Shown here: in pieces, positions 9,265-18,025 of the stretch
Position numbering within the stretch: the stretch's first letter is position 1
Layout: the number at the start of each line of letters is the position of its first letter
Origin: Polyangium fumosum
GTDB taxonomy: Bacteria; Myxococcota_A; Polyangia; Polyangiales; Polyangiaceae
Reading direction: 5' to 3'
Length of the DNA stretch: 64,000 bases
Assembly (NCBI RefSeq): GCF_005144585.1
Contig: NZ_SSMQ01000014.1
Location: forward strand, 62,001-126,000
The notes under the pieces: model-generated
Seen by the model: the letters and a program-made list of their open reading frames with translations, nothing else
Told to the model about the DNA's origin: nothing
Database searches by the model: none
Program-made: the position numbers and the translations under genes

Positions 9265-10380
9265 TTACGACGAACGCTTGTAAAACGGAGTCTTCACCAC
9301 GACGGCGCTCACCGAGCGGCCGCGGCAGTCGACCTCGATCGACGTGCCCACCTCGGCGAGCGACGTGGGCAGGTACCCGAGGCCGATGTTCTTGCCGACC
9401 GTGGGGCCGGGGCTGCCGCTCGTGCACAAGCCCACCTTGATCCCCACCTTGTCGAGGAGCGGGTAGCCGTGCCGCGCGATGCCGCGGCCGATCATCTCGA
9501 AGCCGACGAGCTTGCGCGTCAGGCCCGCGGCCTTGAAGCGCTCGAGCGCCGTGCGACCCACGAAGTCGCCCTTGTCGAGCTTTACGACCCAGGCGAGGCC
9601 GGCTTCGAGCGGGTTCGTCGATTCGTCGATCTCGTTGCCGTACAGCGAGAGGCGGGCTTCGAGGCGGAGCGTGTCACGCGCGGCGAGGCCGGCCGGCTCG
9701 AGGCCGATCGGCGCGCCGAGCTCGACGAGCGCACGCCAGAGCTGCGCCGCGCCGTCCGTGGGACAGAAGATCTCGACGCCGTCTTCGCCCGTGTACCCCG
9801 TGCGCGCCACTGTGCACGGGACGTTCGCCAGCGTGGCGTCACGGAAGTGGAAGCTCGGGAGTTCGGCGAGCGCGGCGCCTTCCCCGCCCGCCTGCGCGAG
9901 CAGCGCGAGCGCCTTCGGGCCCTGCAGCGCGATGAGCGCCGTGCGGTCGGAGGCGTCGTCGAAGTCGCAGTGGTTCGCCGCGGCGGCCCGGAAATGCGCA
10001 ACCATCTTGTCGCGGTTCGCGGCGTTGCAGACGATGAGCCATTTGGTCTGCGACACGCGGTAGACGATGAGGTCGTCGAGGATCGTGCCCGCGTCGTTGC
10101 ACGCGACGGTGTAGAGCGCCTGCCCGTCCATGAGGCGCTTCGCGTCGTTCGTGATGAGGTGGTTGACCACGTCCGCCGCGGAGTCGCCCGAGAGGACGAG
10201 CTCGCCCATGTGGGAGACGTCGAAGATCCCAGCGGCCGCGCGGACTGCGCGGTGCTCGTCCGTGACGCCCTTGTACTGCACGGGCATCTCCCAGCCCGCG
10301 TAGGGCACGAGGCGACCGCCGAGCCTGAGGTGCTCGTCGTAAAGGGGGGTCCTGCGAAGCGCTGCCGGGGACTGATCCAT
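9265..10380 (-). CDS. gcvT: aminomethyltransferase (glycine cleavage T protein)
   Basis: About 371 residues from MDQSPAALRRTPLYDEHLRLGG, close to the usual length of about 365. Diagnostic segments are LVPYAGWEMPVQYKGV, GIFDVSHMGE, ARTGYTGEDGVEIF and LRLEARLSLYGNEID. It moves the methylene group from aminomethyl-GcvH to tetrahydrofolate and releases ammonia. The open frame continues about 60 codons upstream, but that part is not conserved-looking and the ATG at 10380 gives the family N-terminus. It is the first gene of the gcv operon. No glycine riboswitch was recognised in the ~100 bp upstream. Confidence 0.95.
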   Translation of the reverse strand: MDQSPAALRRTPLYDEHLRLGGRLVPYAGWEMPVQYKGVTDEHRAVRAAAGIFDVSHMGELVLSGDSAADVVNHLITNDAKRLMDGQALYTVACNDAGTILDDLIVYRVSQTKWLIVCNAANRDKMVAHFRAAAANHCDFDDASDRTALIALQGPKALALLAQAGGEGAALAELPSFHFRDATLANVPCTVARTGYTGEDGVEIFCPTDGAAQLWRALVELGAPIGLEPAGLAARDTLRLEARLSLYGNEIDESTNPLEAGLAWVVKLDKGDFVGRTALERFKAAGLTRKLVGFEMIGRGIARHGYPLLDKVGIKVGLCTSGSPGPTVGKNIGLGYLPTSLAEVGTSIEVDCRGRSVSAVVVKTPFYKRSS

Positions 10381-10505
10381 GGTCGACACCCGCGCGATGT
10401 AGTCCGGATCGGGGGCAAAGTCGATGGTCGTCCGGTGCGGTCCAGCACGGACGCACGATCCCAGCATGCGCGTGCCATGACGCGTCGCGCCTCCTGTTGG
10501 AGGGC

Positions 10506-11024
10506 TTATTCGAGCTTCGTGGGGTCGAGGGGTTGTCCCTGTGGCGTGAGGCCGAGTTCGCGCCATCGCTCTTCTTCGGTCATGCCGTCTTTCGCCGGGG
10601 GGCGGGTCACGTCGCGCACCACGATTTCGGTGTGGTCGTCTCGCACGAGGATCTCGATGTCGAGGACACGCGCAGGCGCGGGCGCGGACTTTGCCGTCGC
10701 GCCGTGGAACACCGTTTTCGGCGCGGCGGACTCGACCCGCGCGGAGACGACGCGCTCTTTCACGTACGTCGCGACGTCCTCGGCGCGTAGGCTGCCCCGG
10801 GCGAAAAAGGCGTCGGGAAACTGCGCGGTCACGGTCATCGCGCGAGGTAGTTTGAGCCCAAACGCATCGACTGTACCCTCTGCGAGCTCGCCGGGCGCGA
10901 GCTGATCGGGGCGCGGGGGCGGCGCCGCGGAGGAGGCGCCGGCGGGCGCAGGGCGCTCGCCTTCCCCGCGGCAGGCCGCGAGGAGCACGAGCGCCGCGGA
11001 GGCGCAGAGGAGCGCGTGTTTCAC
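10506..11024 (-). CDS. small lipoprotein at the end of the pilin operon
   Basis: About 172 residues from a GTG start that overlaps the pilY1 stop by 4 bases (GTGA), so translation is probably coupled. Signal peptide with lipobox LLAAC near residue 18, then a Pro/Ala-rich linker and a small domain with no recognised motif (FPDAFFARGSLRAEDVATYVKE). In Myxococcus minor-pilin clusters the gene next to pilY1 can encode an accessory lipoprotein such as the cytochrome c-like TfcP. This protein has no CxxCH, so it is not TfcP. Its position suggests a role in PilY1 folding or the pilus tip complex; this is inference. Confidence 0.75.
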   Translation of the reverse strand: MKHALLCASAALVLLAACRGEGERPAPAGASSAAPPPRPDQLAPGELAEGTVDAFGLKLPRAMTVTAQFPDAFFARGSLRAEDVATYVKERVVSARVESAAPKTVFHGATAKSAPAPARVLDIEILVRDDHTEIVVRDVTRPPAKDGMTEEERWRELGLTPQGQPLDPTKLE

Positions 11025-14000
11025 TCGAGGACGAGGCCCCACGAGTCGATCCTCACCGAGGTGCGCGGCGGCGGCAGGCGCTTCGTCACGGTGTTCGTCT
11101 TCGAGTTGTCCGCCGACGTGCCGCCCTGGCCGGTCTGGAAGACGAGCTGGAACTCGCCCGCGGTCGAGTTGCTCACGGTGGACATCGCGCCAAACGCGGG
11201 GTCGGCGAAGTCGAGCTGCTCGTAGCAGCTCGGCGTCTGCGTGACGGCCACGCCGAACACGACGGTGCCGGGCTGCTGGTTCTCGAAGAAGCTCACCGTC
11301 TGCGCTGCGTTCACTGGATCCTGTACGTACCGCGGGCAGGGCCAGTCGGCCGGCGGCGTGGGGCCGTTCGCGCTGCAAGCCGTCTTCCGGTAGTAGTCGA
11401 CGCCCCAGACGGCGCCGTAGCCGTCGGCGCACGCGTTGCCTTGCGCGCCGGTCGGCGTGAACGTCGAGAAGTACGCGACGCCGTTGAAGAGCGAGATCGG
11501 GCCGGTCACGCGCACGCCGTTCTCGAAGGGGATCACCCAGTTGCTCTTCGTGACGAACGTGCCCGCGCCGTTCGGCTCTTCGCGGATCGACCACGCGCGC
11601 GTCTGCACGCCCGCGCTCGACGTGAACGTCTCTTGATCCCCGGTCGACAAGAGGACGACGGGGTTGCCGATCGGATCGACCGTGACGATCGGCGGCGTCT
11701 CGATGGGCTGGCGCGTCGCGGCCGTGTCGCTCCCGAACGCGTACGCGTCCCACGCGAGATCGACGGTCCACTTGTCGGGCTTCGGCGAGGCGAGGTTGAT
11801 GCGATAGAGCGTCCCGTCCGCGTCGCCGACGTAGATGCGATCGGAGACCTGGCCGGGCAACGAGGGGTAGGGGACGGGGACGCCGGTGACGGGCGAATCG
11901 AAGGCGTTTTCCTTCACCTTCGCCGAGGGCAGCACGGGGCCGTCGTCCGCCTTGCCGCGGAAGTTCATGAGGAGCTCGCCCGTGTCGAGGCGGACGACCG
12001 AGAGCGAGCGCGCCGCGCCGACCCTGCCGCTCGCGTCGTGCCAGCACCGCACCACGTCGCCGCTGGTCTTGGGCTGGTACGCATCGGACGACGCGACAGT
12101 CGTCGACGTCTTGAGGCGCGGGCAGCTCCCGGTCGTGAGCGTCGTCGTGCCGCCCGGGAGGATCGCGACGGCGACCTCTTTCACGTCACCGCTGCCGTCG
12201 TCGACGGCGATCGTGGTGATCGCGGGTTTGATCGTGGTGGCCCCGAAGAGCGGCTCGCCGTTCGTGTTCGTCGAGAGCTGCCAGAGGAACTTCGGGTCCG
12301 AAGGTTTCGTCACGTCGAGCGCGTAGTAAAAGCTGCCGCCGAGGCCGCCGGCCGCGATGAGCACGCTCCTCCACTTCGAGCCCGCGGCGCCGGCCTGCGC
12401 CTGCGCGCGGTTGCGCTCGAAGATCACGTCCTTCACGACGGGGCTTCCGTCGAGGAGGAACGCCTGCCGACCGTACGTGGGCAAAAGACCGGGGAGCACG
12501 TGCGGCGGGAGGAACGACCAGAGCTCGTTGTTCTCCAGCGTGTCGACGCGCTGCGTGTCGGCCGAATCGTTCGACGCGACCTTGAACGCGTGGAGCTGGC
12601 CGTCGGTCGTGGCCGCGAAGAGCACGAGCGGGCGCTTCTTGTACTCCGGATCGGCGGCGAACGCGGCGTACGACTCGTCGCGGAGGAACTCGTTCGGCGC
12701 GCCCATCGTGACGGGCGAGGCGTGGTAGATGCTGCCGAAGCCGTTGCCGTAGCGAGACTGCGGCACGCCGGGCATGCCGACCTCCCAGCGGACCACCGTG
12801 TCGGCGCAGGTGTTCGCGTTCGCGCCCGAGCCGGCGATCGCCTTGCACGAATCCGGCACGGGGCTCGAAGGGATGTCGAGCGCGAGCGGCGTTTGCGCGA
12901 GCGTCGACGCGAACAGCGCGCCGTCGAGCAAGCCCGTGGTCGTGCCGCCGTAGAGGCCGAGGCCGTCGTCCGTGGTGACGCTCGGCCGCAGCGAGCGGCG
13001 CGAGTAAACCTGCCCGTTCGCCTGCGGGCCGACGAGCGTGAAGAACTTGCGGGACGGGGTGTTCGAGTTGAGGTTCGCCTCGAAGTCGTCGCCCTTGGCT
13101 TGCTCGATCGACGCGAGCACGGGCTTGAGCACGCCGCCCTGGTTCTCGCAGACGTACCGCTTGCGCTCGAGGTTGCCCGTCCAGAGCGAGCCGACCGGCG
13201 CGTCGAAGGACGTGACGAACTGGTAGCCGGCGGCCGAGGCGTTGCCCTGGCTCGTCGTGGCGCCGGCCGTGGAGAAGACGGGGATCGTGCGGCTCGTCGA
13301 GCCCGCCGAGACGACGGCGAGGACCTGATCGAGCGCGCTCTTCAGCGAAGGCAGGTCATTCGCGAAGAACGCGCGCTTCGTGCCGCCCTCGTACGCGATG
13401 CGCGAGAGCGTGCAGCAAGCCTTGAGCGTGCCCGTCGCGTTCGAGCAGAGGCCGCCGGGGCTCACGATGTCGCTCTGCGTGAGCGCGCTGCAATCGGTGC
13501 CCCCCGCCTGCGACAATCCGAAGCCGATCGCGAAGGTCTTGATCGGGTGCGACTGCGTCGCGAGCTGGTGCGCAATCTCGTGCGGCCGCGCGTAGGGGCA
13601 CTTGCCGTTGCCCGTCGCGCAGGACTCGCGCAGGTCGAGGTTCGGCTCGCCGTCCGAGAGAAGGATGACGAACTGATCGCGGCACTTGCCGGCGTAGTAC
13701 GGATCGTTCTTCGGACCGAAGGGTTTGCCCGTGGCCGGATCGTTGGATCCGTCGTTCAGCAGGTAGTCACGCGCGTCGGCGAGGATGCCCGCGATCGGCG
13801 TCGCGCCGTAGGGCCGCATCGCGAGGAGCGAGCTCTGGATGCGATCGTTCGTCTGCTGCACCTGCGCGATGGGCGCGTCGTGCGGGCCGAAGCCGAGGAG
13901 GCGGCCCTCCCACGGCGGCGCGGCGGGGTTTCGCCCGCCGACCTCGAAGTCGTGGGTCGCGCAGTTCGGCGGGTTGCCGTTCGCGGGCGAGCCGCCGGAG

Positions 14001-14665
14001 CTCCAGTTCGGGTAGTAGCTCCACATGCCCTTCGTGCCGTCGTTCGGCGCGGGTACGGAGCCGCTCGCGCCGGTGCCGGGATCGGGCAGCGTGTCGAACG
14101 TCATCAGGCCGAAGCGGACGCGATCGCGGTACGTGTCGAGCAGGCCGTCGTTCGCTTGCTGGAAGCCCGGCGCCGCGCAGGCCTGGCTCGTGTTGTTCCA
14201 CGCGTGCGTCTTCAGCGCGTTCGCGGGCCAGTCCCACCAGGAGCCGCCCATCGATCCCGGGCCGTACGCGCAGCCATTCGAGAGGATGCGGTGGAACGGC
14301 AAGTAGTACTTGTAGTCGTAAGGATCGGGGCCGCTCGGCAGCGTGAACTCGTTGGCGAACGAGGTCGACGATCGATCCTGCGCGAAGCAGGAGAAGTTCT
14401 GGATCGTCCCCGTCAGGACCGTGACCAGCGTGGCCCAGCGGTTGAGCGGCGTGGCCGTCCCGGGGACACACGTCGCGCCAGCCTCCTCCGGCCGTTTGCC
14501 GCTCGCCATGTTCTCCATCGACCCCGAGGTGTCGATGACGAGCAGCACGTTCGGCAGCGGCGGGTTGATGTCGAGCTGCGCCTCGGCGACCGAAGCGAAG
14601 GACGCGATCGAGAGCAGGGCTGCTGCGGCGATGGGCGAGGCGAGGACGCGGGTCAGGGTTCGCAT
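11021..14665 (-). CDS. pilY1: PilY1-like type IV pilus tip adhesin
   Basis: About 1,214 residues with signal peptide MRTLTRVLASPIAAAALLSI. A von Willebrand A domain starts near residue 35 with the MIDAS motif DTSGS; a later segment LLSDGEPNLD is also typical of VWA. The C-terminal half is the PilY1/PilC beta-propeller, with repeats such as LFAATTDGQLHAF, SVLIAAGGLGGSFYYALDV and RIYVGDADGTLYRINL. PilY1 caps the pilus with minor pilins, primes assembly and acts in adhesion. The frame opens far upstream, but the ATG at 14665 gives the signal peptide. pilX is 11 bp upstream and the small lipoprotein overlaps downstream. The length is similar to Pseudomonas PilY1. Confidence 0.92.
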   Translation of the reverse strand: MRTLTRVLASPIAAAALLSIASFASVAEAQLDINPPLPNVLLVIDTSGSMENMASGKRPEEAGATCVPGTATPLNRWATLVTVLTGTIQNFSCFAQDRSSTSFANEFTLPSGPDPYDYKYYLPFHRILSNGCAYGPGSMGGSWWDWPANALKTHAWNNTSQACAAPGFQQANDGLLDTYRDRVRFGLMTFDTLPDPGTGASGSVPAPNDGTKGMWSYYPNWSSGGSPANGNPPNCATHDFEVGGRNPAAPPWEGRLLGFGPHDAPIAQVQQTNDRIQSSLLAMRPYGATPIAGILADARDYLLNDGSNDPATGKPFGPKNDPYYAGKCRDQFVILLSDGEPNLDLRESCATGNGKCPYARPHEIAHQLATQSHPIKTFAIGFGLSQAGGTDCSALTQSDIVSPGGLCSNATGTLKACCTLSRIAYEGGTKRAFFANDLPSLKSALDQVLAVVSAGSTSRTIPVFSTAGATTSQGNASAAGYQFVTSFDAPVGSLWTGNLERKRYVCENQGGVLKPVLASIEQAKGDDFEANLNSNTPSRKFFTLVGPQANGQVYSRRSLRPSVTTDDGLGLYGGTTTGLLDGALFASTLAQTPLALDIPSSPVPDSCKAIAGSGANANTCADTVVRWEVGMPGVPQSRYGNGFGSIYHASPVTMGAPNEFLRDESYAAFAADPEYKKRPLVLFAATTDGQLHAFKVASNDSADTQRVDTLENNELWSFLPPHVLPGLLPTYGRQAFLLDGSPVVKDVIFERNRAQAQAGAAGSKWRSVLIAAGGLGGSFYYALDVTKPSDPKFLWQLSTNTNGEPLFGATTIKPAITTIAVDDGSGDVKEVAVAILPGGTTTLTTGSCPRLKTSTTVASSDAYQPKTSGDVVRCWHDASGRVGAARSLSVVRLDTGELLMNFRGKADDGPVLPSAKVKENAFDSPVTGVPVPYPSLPGQVSDRIYVGDADGTLYRINLASPKPDKWTVDLAWDAYAFGSDTAATRQPIETPPIVTVDPIGNPVVLLSTGDQETFTSSAGVQTRAWSIREEPNGAGTFVTKSNWVIPFENGVRVTGPISLFNGVAYFSTFTPTGAQGNACADGYGAVWGVDYYRKTACSANGPTPPADWPCPRYVQDPVNAAQTVSFFENQQPGTVVFGVAVTQTPSCYEQLDFADPAFGAMSTVSNSTAGEFQLVFQTGQGGTSADNSKTNTVTKRLPPPRTSVRIDSWGLVLE

Positions 14666-14676
14666 GAGGTCCTCCG

Positions 14677-15333
14677 TCAAGGTCCGGAAATCGGTCCGAC
14701 GATGAGCTCGGCGCGGAAGGTGGTGCTCGAAAGGGTGCTCGCGACTCCGCCGGGCGGTTCGAGCCGGATGCGGCCCGTTCCATGGAGCATGATGCTCATG
14801 AAGTGGACGTTCGCCGCGCCCGCGGAGGTGTAGTCGAAGCCCGCGATGGGGCGATCGATGCGGTAGAGGTCGTTCATCTCGACGAGCAGATCGGCCGTCG
14901 CGTTCTCGATGCGGCCGAGCGTGCCGTGATGCCCGGTCTGCTTGTCGTAGGGCTGAAAGAGCGCGAAACCGAGCTCCTTCTCGAGGTACGTCCGGCCGAA
15001 CCGCGTGCAGTTCTGGTAGTACGGATCGCCCGACATGCCGAGGCACTCCGTGGAGTTCTGCCGCGCGAGGAAGTCGACCTGCGCGCCGAGATCCCGCGAG
15101 AGCTTCGCGGTGACGGCGTTCATCGCGCTCTCGCCGAAGTAGCGGCTCTGCGTGGTGACGCGCGAGGTGCCGCTCGTGCTCGTCGCGATGGTGCTCGCCT
15201 GCGCGGCGAAGAGGCCGATGCCCGTGAGCATCCCGATGACGAGCACGACCACGAAGACCGTGGCCCCGCGCTCGCCGCGGCGCGCGAGGCGGCGCGTGAT
15301 GGCGCTCGGGGTTCGCCGTTCGAACCGGCTCAC
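14677..15333 (-). CDS. pilX: PilX-like minor pilin
   Basis: About 218 residues from GTG at 15333, overlapping the pilW stop by 4 bases. After a basic leader (RRLARRGERG) comes the hydrophobic helix ATVFVVVLVIGMLTGIGLFA, the class III signal layout of PilX proteins (RGA+hydrophobic, lacking the canonical FTLIE). It contains Cys residues that may form a disulfide (ECLGMSG...YYQNC). As a minor pilin it would sit in the tip complex between PilW/PilV/FimU and PilY1. Order and overlaps leave little doubt about operon membership. Confidence 0.85.
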   Translation of the reverse strand: MSRFERRTPSAITRRLARRGERGATVFVVVLVIGMLTGIGLFAAQASTIATSTSGTSRVTTQSRYFGESAMNAVTAKLSRDLGAQVDFLARQNSTECLGMSGDPYYQNCTRFGRTYLEKELGFALFQPYDKQTGHHGTLGRIENATADLLVEMNDLYRIDRPIAGFDYTSAGAANVHFMSIMLHGTGRIRLEPPGGVASTLSSTTFRAELIVGPISGP

Positions 15334-16595
15334 GAGCCACCTCCCCGCGTGTTCACGAGCGCGAACTCGCGTTCGAGCGTGCGGACGCGCGCGAAACGAT
15401 CCGCGCCCTTCGCCTTTTCGATGAAGAAGCGGAACGGGCGACCCGCGGGTGCCGGGATCTGCGTGGGGCGATCGGGCGCGCGGGATCGCGTGGAGAGACG
15501 AACCTGCACCGAGCGCACCGCCTCGGGCCGGCTGCCCTGCACGTCGGGCGAGCCCGCGATCGCGTAGACCTGCGTGTTCGGCACGGGATCGGTGATCGGG
15601 AAGCGCTCGAGGACCGGCGCGTCCGGCTGCGAGGTGAGGGCGAGCGCGGTGATGCCGAAGCGCAGCGCGATCGCGTACTCGGTGACGAGCTCCAGCGTGC
15701 CGGGGATCTCGGTGTCGTCCGGCGCGAGCTCGACGCGCACGAGCTCGGTGCGATCGGCGTCGCCGGTGACGTCGCTCAGGGGCTGCACGAAATCAGCGAA
15801 GCTCGGGTCTGCCACGACGGACCGGAGCTCGTACCGGACGCGCGAGATCACGTGCACGGGCCATCCGCTGCCAAACCCCTTGATCCCACACGAGGGGCCC
15901 GTGCCTGCGGACGTCTGGATCGGCACGAGGGGCGTGTTCTCGATGACGACCTGGATCGAGTCGATCGGCGTGCCCGCCGCGGCAAACCCCTGGATGCGGC
16001 CGTAGTAGTCGCTCGTCGGGCCCTCGATGTGCAGGATGCGGCCGACGCGAAAGAGCTCGGCGAGCCTCGCCGCGACGGCGCCGTTCTGCGTCAGCGCCGT
16101 GAGGCGGCGGATCGCGCGGCTCTGCGGCTGCAGCACGATCGTCGTGGTGCTCGCGCCGGGCAGCGTCGTGCTCATGACGAAGTTCTCGCCGGAGTCGAGG
16201 TCGCCCGCGATCGTGATGCGCTCGTTGCGCAGGTCGTTGCCCGCGTTCTGCGGCAGATCGGGGCGCGCCTCGATGACGACGGGCGCGAGCCTGCGCATGC
16301 CCGCCGGCCAGTCGACGAGGTTCGGCTGGGCGCAGATGCGCCGGTCGGTGAAGGGGTTTCGCGTGGCGTTGCGCCCCGCGTGCTCGAGATCCGTGCCCAT
16401 GCGGCCGAGGCCCATCGCCACGGCGACCTGCGCATACGACATGCGCGCCTCTTCCTGGAAGAGGCGCACGGCGTTCTTCGAGAGGAGCACGGCCGCGGCG
16501 GCGACGAGCGCGCCCGCGGCGATGGCGACGAGCAGCTCGACGAGCGTGAAGCCGCGCCGATCGCCGCTCCGGAGGATGCGGTGGTTCGCGCGCAT
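15330..16595 (-). CDS. pilW: PilW-like minor pilin
   Basis: About 421 residues from MRANHRILRSGDRRGFTLVE, with prepilin peptidase site RRG|FTLVE and the hydrophobic stretch LLVAIAAGALVAAAAVLLS. It is longer than most pilins, as expected for PilW. The ATG overlaps the last base of the pilV stop (TGATG-type junction), and its own stop overlaps pilX. The large C-terminal region is the putative periplasmic globular domain, with the segment GIKGFGSGWPVHVISRVRYEL. A minor pilin of the tip complex by family and context. Confidence 0.85.
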   Translation of the reverse strand: MRANHRILRSGDRRGFTLVELLVAIAAGALVAAAAVLLSKNAVRLFQEEARMSYAQVAVAMGLGRMGTDLEHAGRNATRNPFTDRRICAQPNLVDWPAGMRRLAPVVIEARPDLPQNAGNDLRNERITIAGDLDSGENFVMSTTLPGASTTTIVLQPQSRAIRRLTALTQNGAVAARLAELFRVGRILHIEGPTSDYYGRIQGFAAAGTPIDSIQVVIENTPLVPIQTSAGTGPSCGIKGFGSGWPVHVISRVRYELRSVVADPSFADFVQPLSDVTGDADRTELVRVELAPDDTEIPGTLELVTEYAIALRFGITALALTSQPDAPVLERFPITDPVPNTQVYAIAGSPDVQGSRPEAVRSVQVRLSTRSRAPDRPTQIPAPAGRPFRFFIEKAKGADRFARVRTLEREFALVNTRGGGS

Positions 16596-17206
16596 CAGTT
16601 CGAGGCCTCCTCCTGGCCGATCACGGTGGAGAGGTAGTAGAAGCCGTACCGCGTGTCGTTGTCCTCGATGCTCGCGGGCGCGGTCGTGCGGCACTCGGTG
16701 AACGGCGCGAGGTCGCGGCGCCAGATCACGCGCACGAGGCCGCGCACGGCGATCGGGTGCGTCGCGCCGACCAGCGAGAGTGGCTTCTGGACGGCGCGCG
16801 CCATCTGCAGGTGCGTGCAAAACACGCCGTTCGTCGTGGTGTCGCCGATGGCCACGTCGGCGCCGTGGATGTCGGCCACGGGCGAGCTCCAGCCGGGGAC
16901 CTCGGGCGCGAGGACCCATTGCCCCGGGCCGGGCGGATTCACCGGATCGTAAACGACGGACGTGGCGAGCCAGCGCGTCTCGCCGATGTCCGGGATGCCG
17001 AGCGGATCGTTCCACTGGAGCGCGTCGACCTTGAGGCGCTCGGCCCACGTGGACGCCACTTGCCGCGCGCCGTCGCCGATCCGCGCGTTCGAGTTGCCGA
17101 TCAACGCGACCTTCTGCAGCGCGATCACGCCCGTCGCGCCGACCGCGAGGATCGCGAGGGCCATCATCACCTCGATGATCGTGTAGCCACGCACAGCCCG
17201 CCTCAT
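16595..17206 (-). CDS. pilV: PilV-like minor pilin
   Basis: About 203 residues starting MRRAVRGYTIIEVMMALAIL. The prepilin cleavage site is RG|YTIIE, with Glu at +5 and a following hydrophobic helix; the short 7-residue leader is typical. PilV is one of the priming minor pilins. It overlaps fimU by 4 bases (ATGA) and pilW by one base. The C-terminal domain has scattered Cys (CTHLQ, TECRT) that may form a disulfide. Confidence 0.86.
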   Translation of the reverse strand: MRRAVRGYTIIEVMMALAILAVGATGVIALQKVALIGNSNARIGDGARQVASTWAERLKVDALQWNDPLGIPDIGETRWLATSVVYDPVNPPGPGQWVLAPEVPGWSSPVADIHGADVAIGDTTTNGVFCTHLQMARAVQKPLSLVGATHPIAVRGLVRVIWRRDLAPFTECRTTAPASIEDNDTRYGFYYLSTVIGQEEASN

Positions 17207-17829
17207 TGGATCACCCTCGGCAGGCCAAACGACGGCACGAGCACGCGGCGAATCCGGCCGTTCGAGAGGTTCTTCACGGAGACCTTCGCCGCGCCGACCA
17301 TCTGCGTGAAGGCGCCGTCGTTGTACCGGACGAACGCGGTGCGGCGCGCGAAGCAGACGTCGGCGATCTCTTGGCTCGCGTTGTCGGGGCCGAGGAAGCC
17401 GACGTCGACGAGGGTCTTCTTGTCGGTCGAGGCGAACCGGTAGGTTTGTCGTTCGAGGAGGGGGTCGTCCCAGTTGATCGTGTTGCAGCCGCGCGGCGAG
17501 ATCAGCGTCGGCGTGGGCGTGTCGAGCGCGGCGCGGATCGTCTCGATCTGCACGGAGCCGCTCGGCTTGCGGAAGCGCACGAGGAACGTGGCGCGCTCGG
17601 ACGACTCGACGTAGCCGCGGCGATAGACCTCCGCGAGCTGCATCGTGAGGCGGCTCAAGCCGATGTCGCGCATGATGCGGATGAACGCAGGCGACGCGAC
17701 CGCGGCGAGCAGCGCGATCATGAAGATGACCACGAGGATCTCGGTCAGCGTGAAGCCACGCCGCCGCTCCACCGCACCTGCGGTCCGCCTTCGGGGAAGT
17801 CGGCGAGAAAGGAAACGAGCCACCATCAT
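17203..17829 (-). CDS. FimU/GspH-like minor pilin
   Basis: About 208 residues as drawn, with prepilin site RRRG|FTLTE and helix ILVVIFMIALLAAVASPAF as in GspH/FimU proteins. First gene of the minor-pilin operon. The start is uncertain. ATG-ATG at 17829/17826 gives a 28-30-residue leader. A GTG at 17772, preceded by an AGGTG-like site, gives the short leader VERRRG that is normal for prepilins. A near-perfect sigma-54 element (17837-17852) predicts transcription to begin around 17826. That would favour either a leaderless mRNA at the second ATG or the GTG with a ~54-nt leader. Confidence 0.82.
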   Translation of the reverse strand: MMVARFLSRRLPRRRTAGAVERRRGFTLTEILVVIFMIALLAAVASPAFIRIMRDIGLSRLTMQLAEVYRRGYVESSERATFLVRFRKPSGSVQIETIRAALDTPTPTLISPRGCNTINWDDPLLERQTYRFASTDKKTLVDVGFLGPDNASQEIADVCFARRTAFVRYNDGAFTQMVGAAKVSVKNLSNGRIRRVLVPSFGLPRVIQ

Positions 17830-17836
17830 GATTGGT

Positions 17837-17852
17837 AGCAAGCCTCGTGCCT
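17837..17852 (-). promoter_or_regulatory. candidate sigma-54 promoter of the minor-pilin operon
   Basis: On the minus strand the sequence AGGCACGAGGCTTGCT matches the RpoN consensus TGGCACGNNNNTTGCW at every defined position except the first. The -24 GG and -12 GC have correct spacing. Pilus genes in Myxococcus (pilA) are RpoN-dependent, which supports the idea. No activator binding site was identified. Confidence 0.6.
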
Positions 17853-18025
17853 TCTTAGAGAAGTTTTCGGTTGCGCTGAACGGGCCGGGAGCAAGGCCGG
17901 ATGCGTGGTGCCACGCGAGGCGAGCCGCTACGGATTGCGACGCTCTGCAAAAGTTGCGGGATCCGGGGGGCCGGGAGCCTCGTGCCCTTGCACCGGTCTT
18001 CTGATCGTTGCATGTGCGGTCGACC

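Noticed and set aside
10381..10505. Possible glycine riboswitch upstream of gcvT
   Set aside because: No conserved glycine-aptamer core or tandem arrangement could be recognised, and the region is short.
11441..14833. 1,130-codon frame antisense to pilY1
   Set aside because: No family-like segment; Arg-rich shadow. pilY1 has clear VWA and propeller motifs and a signal peptide.
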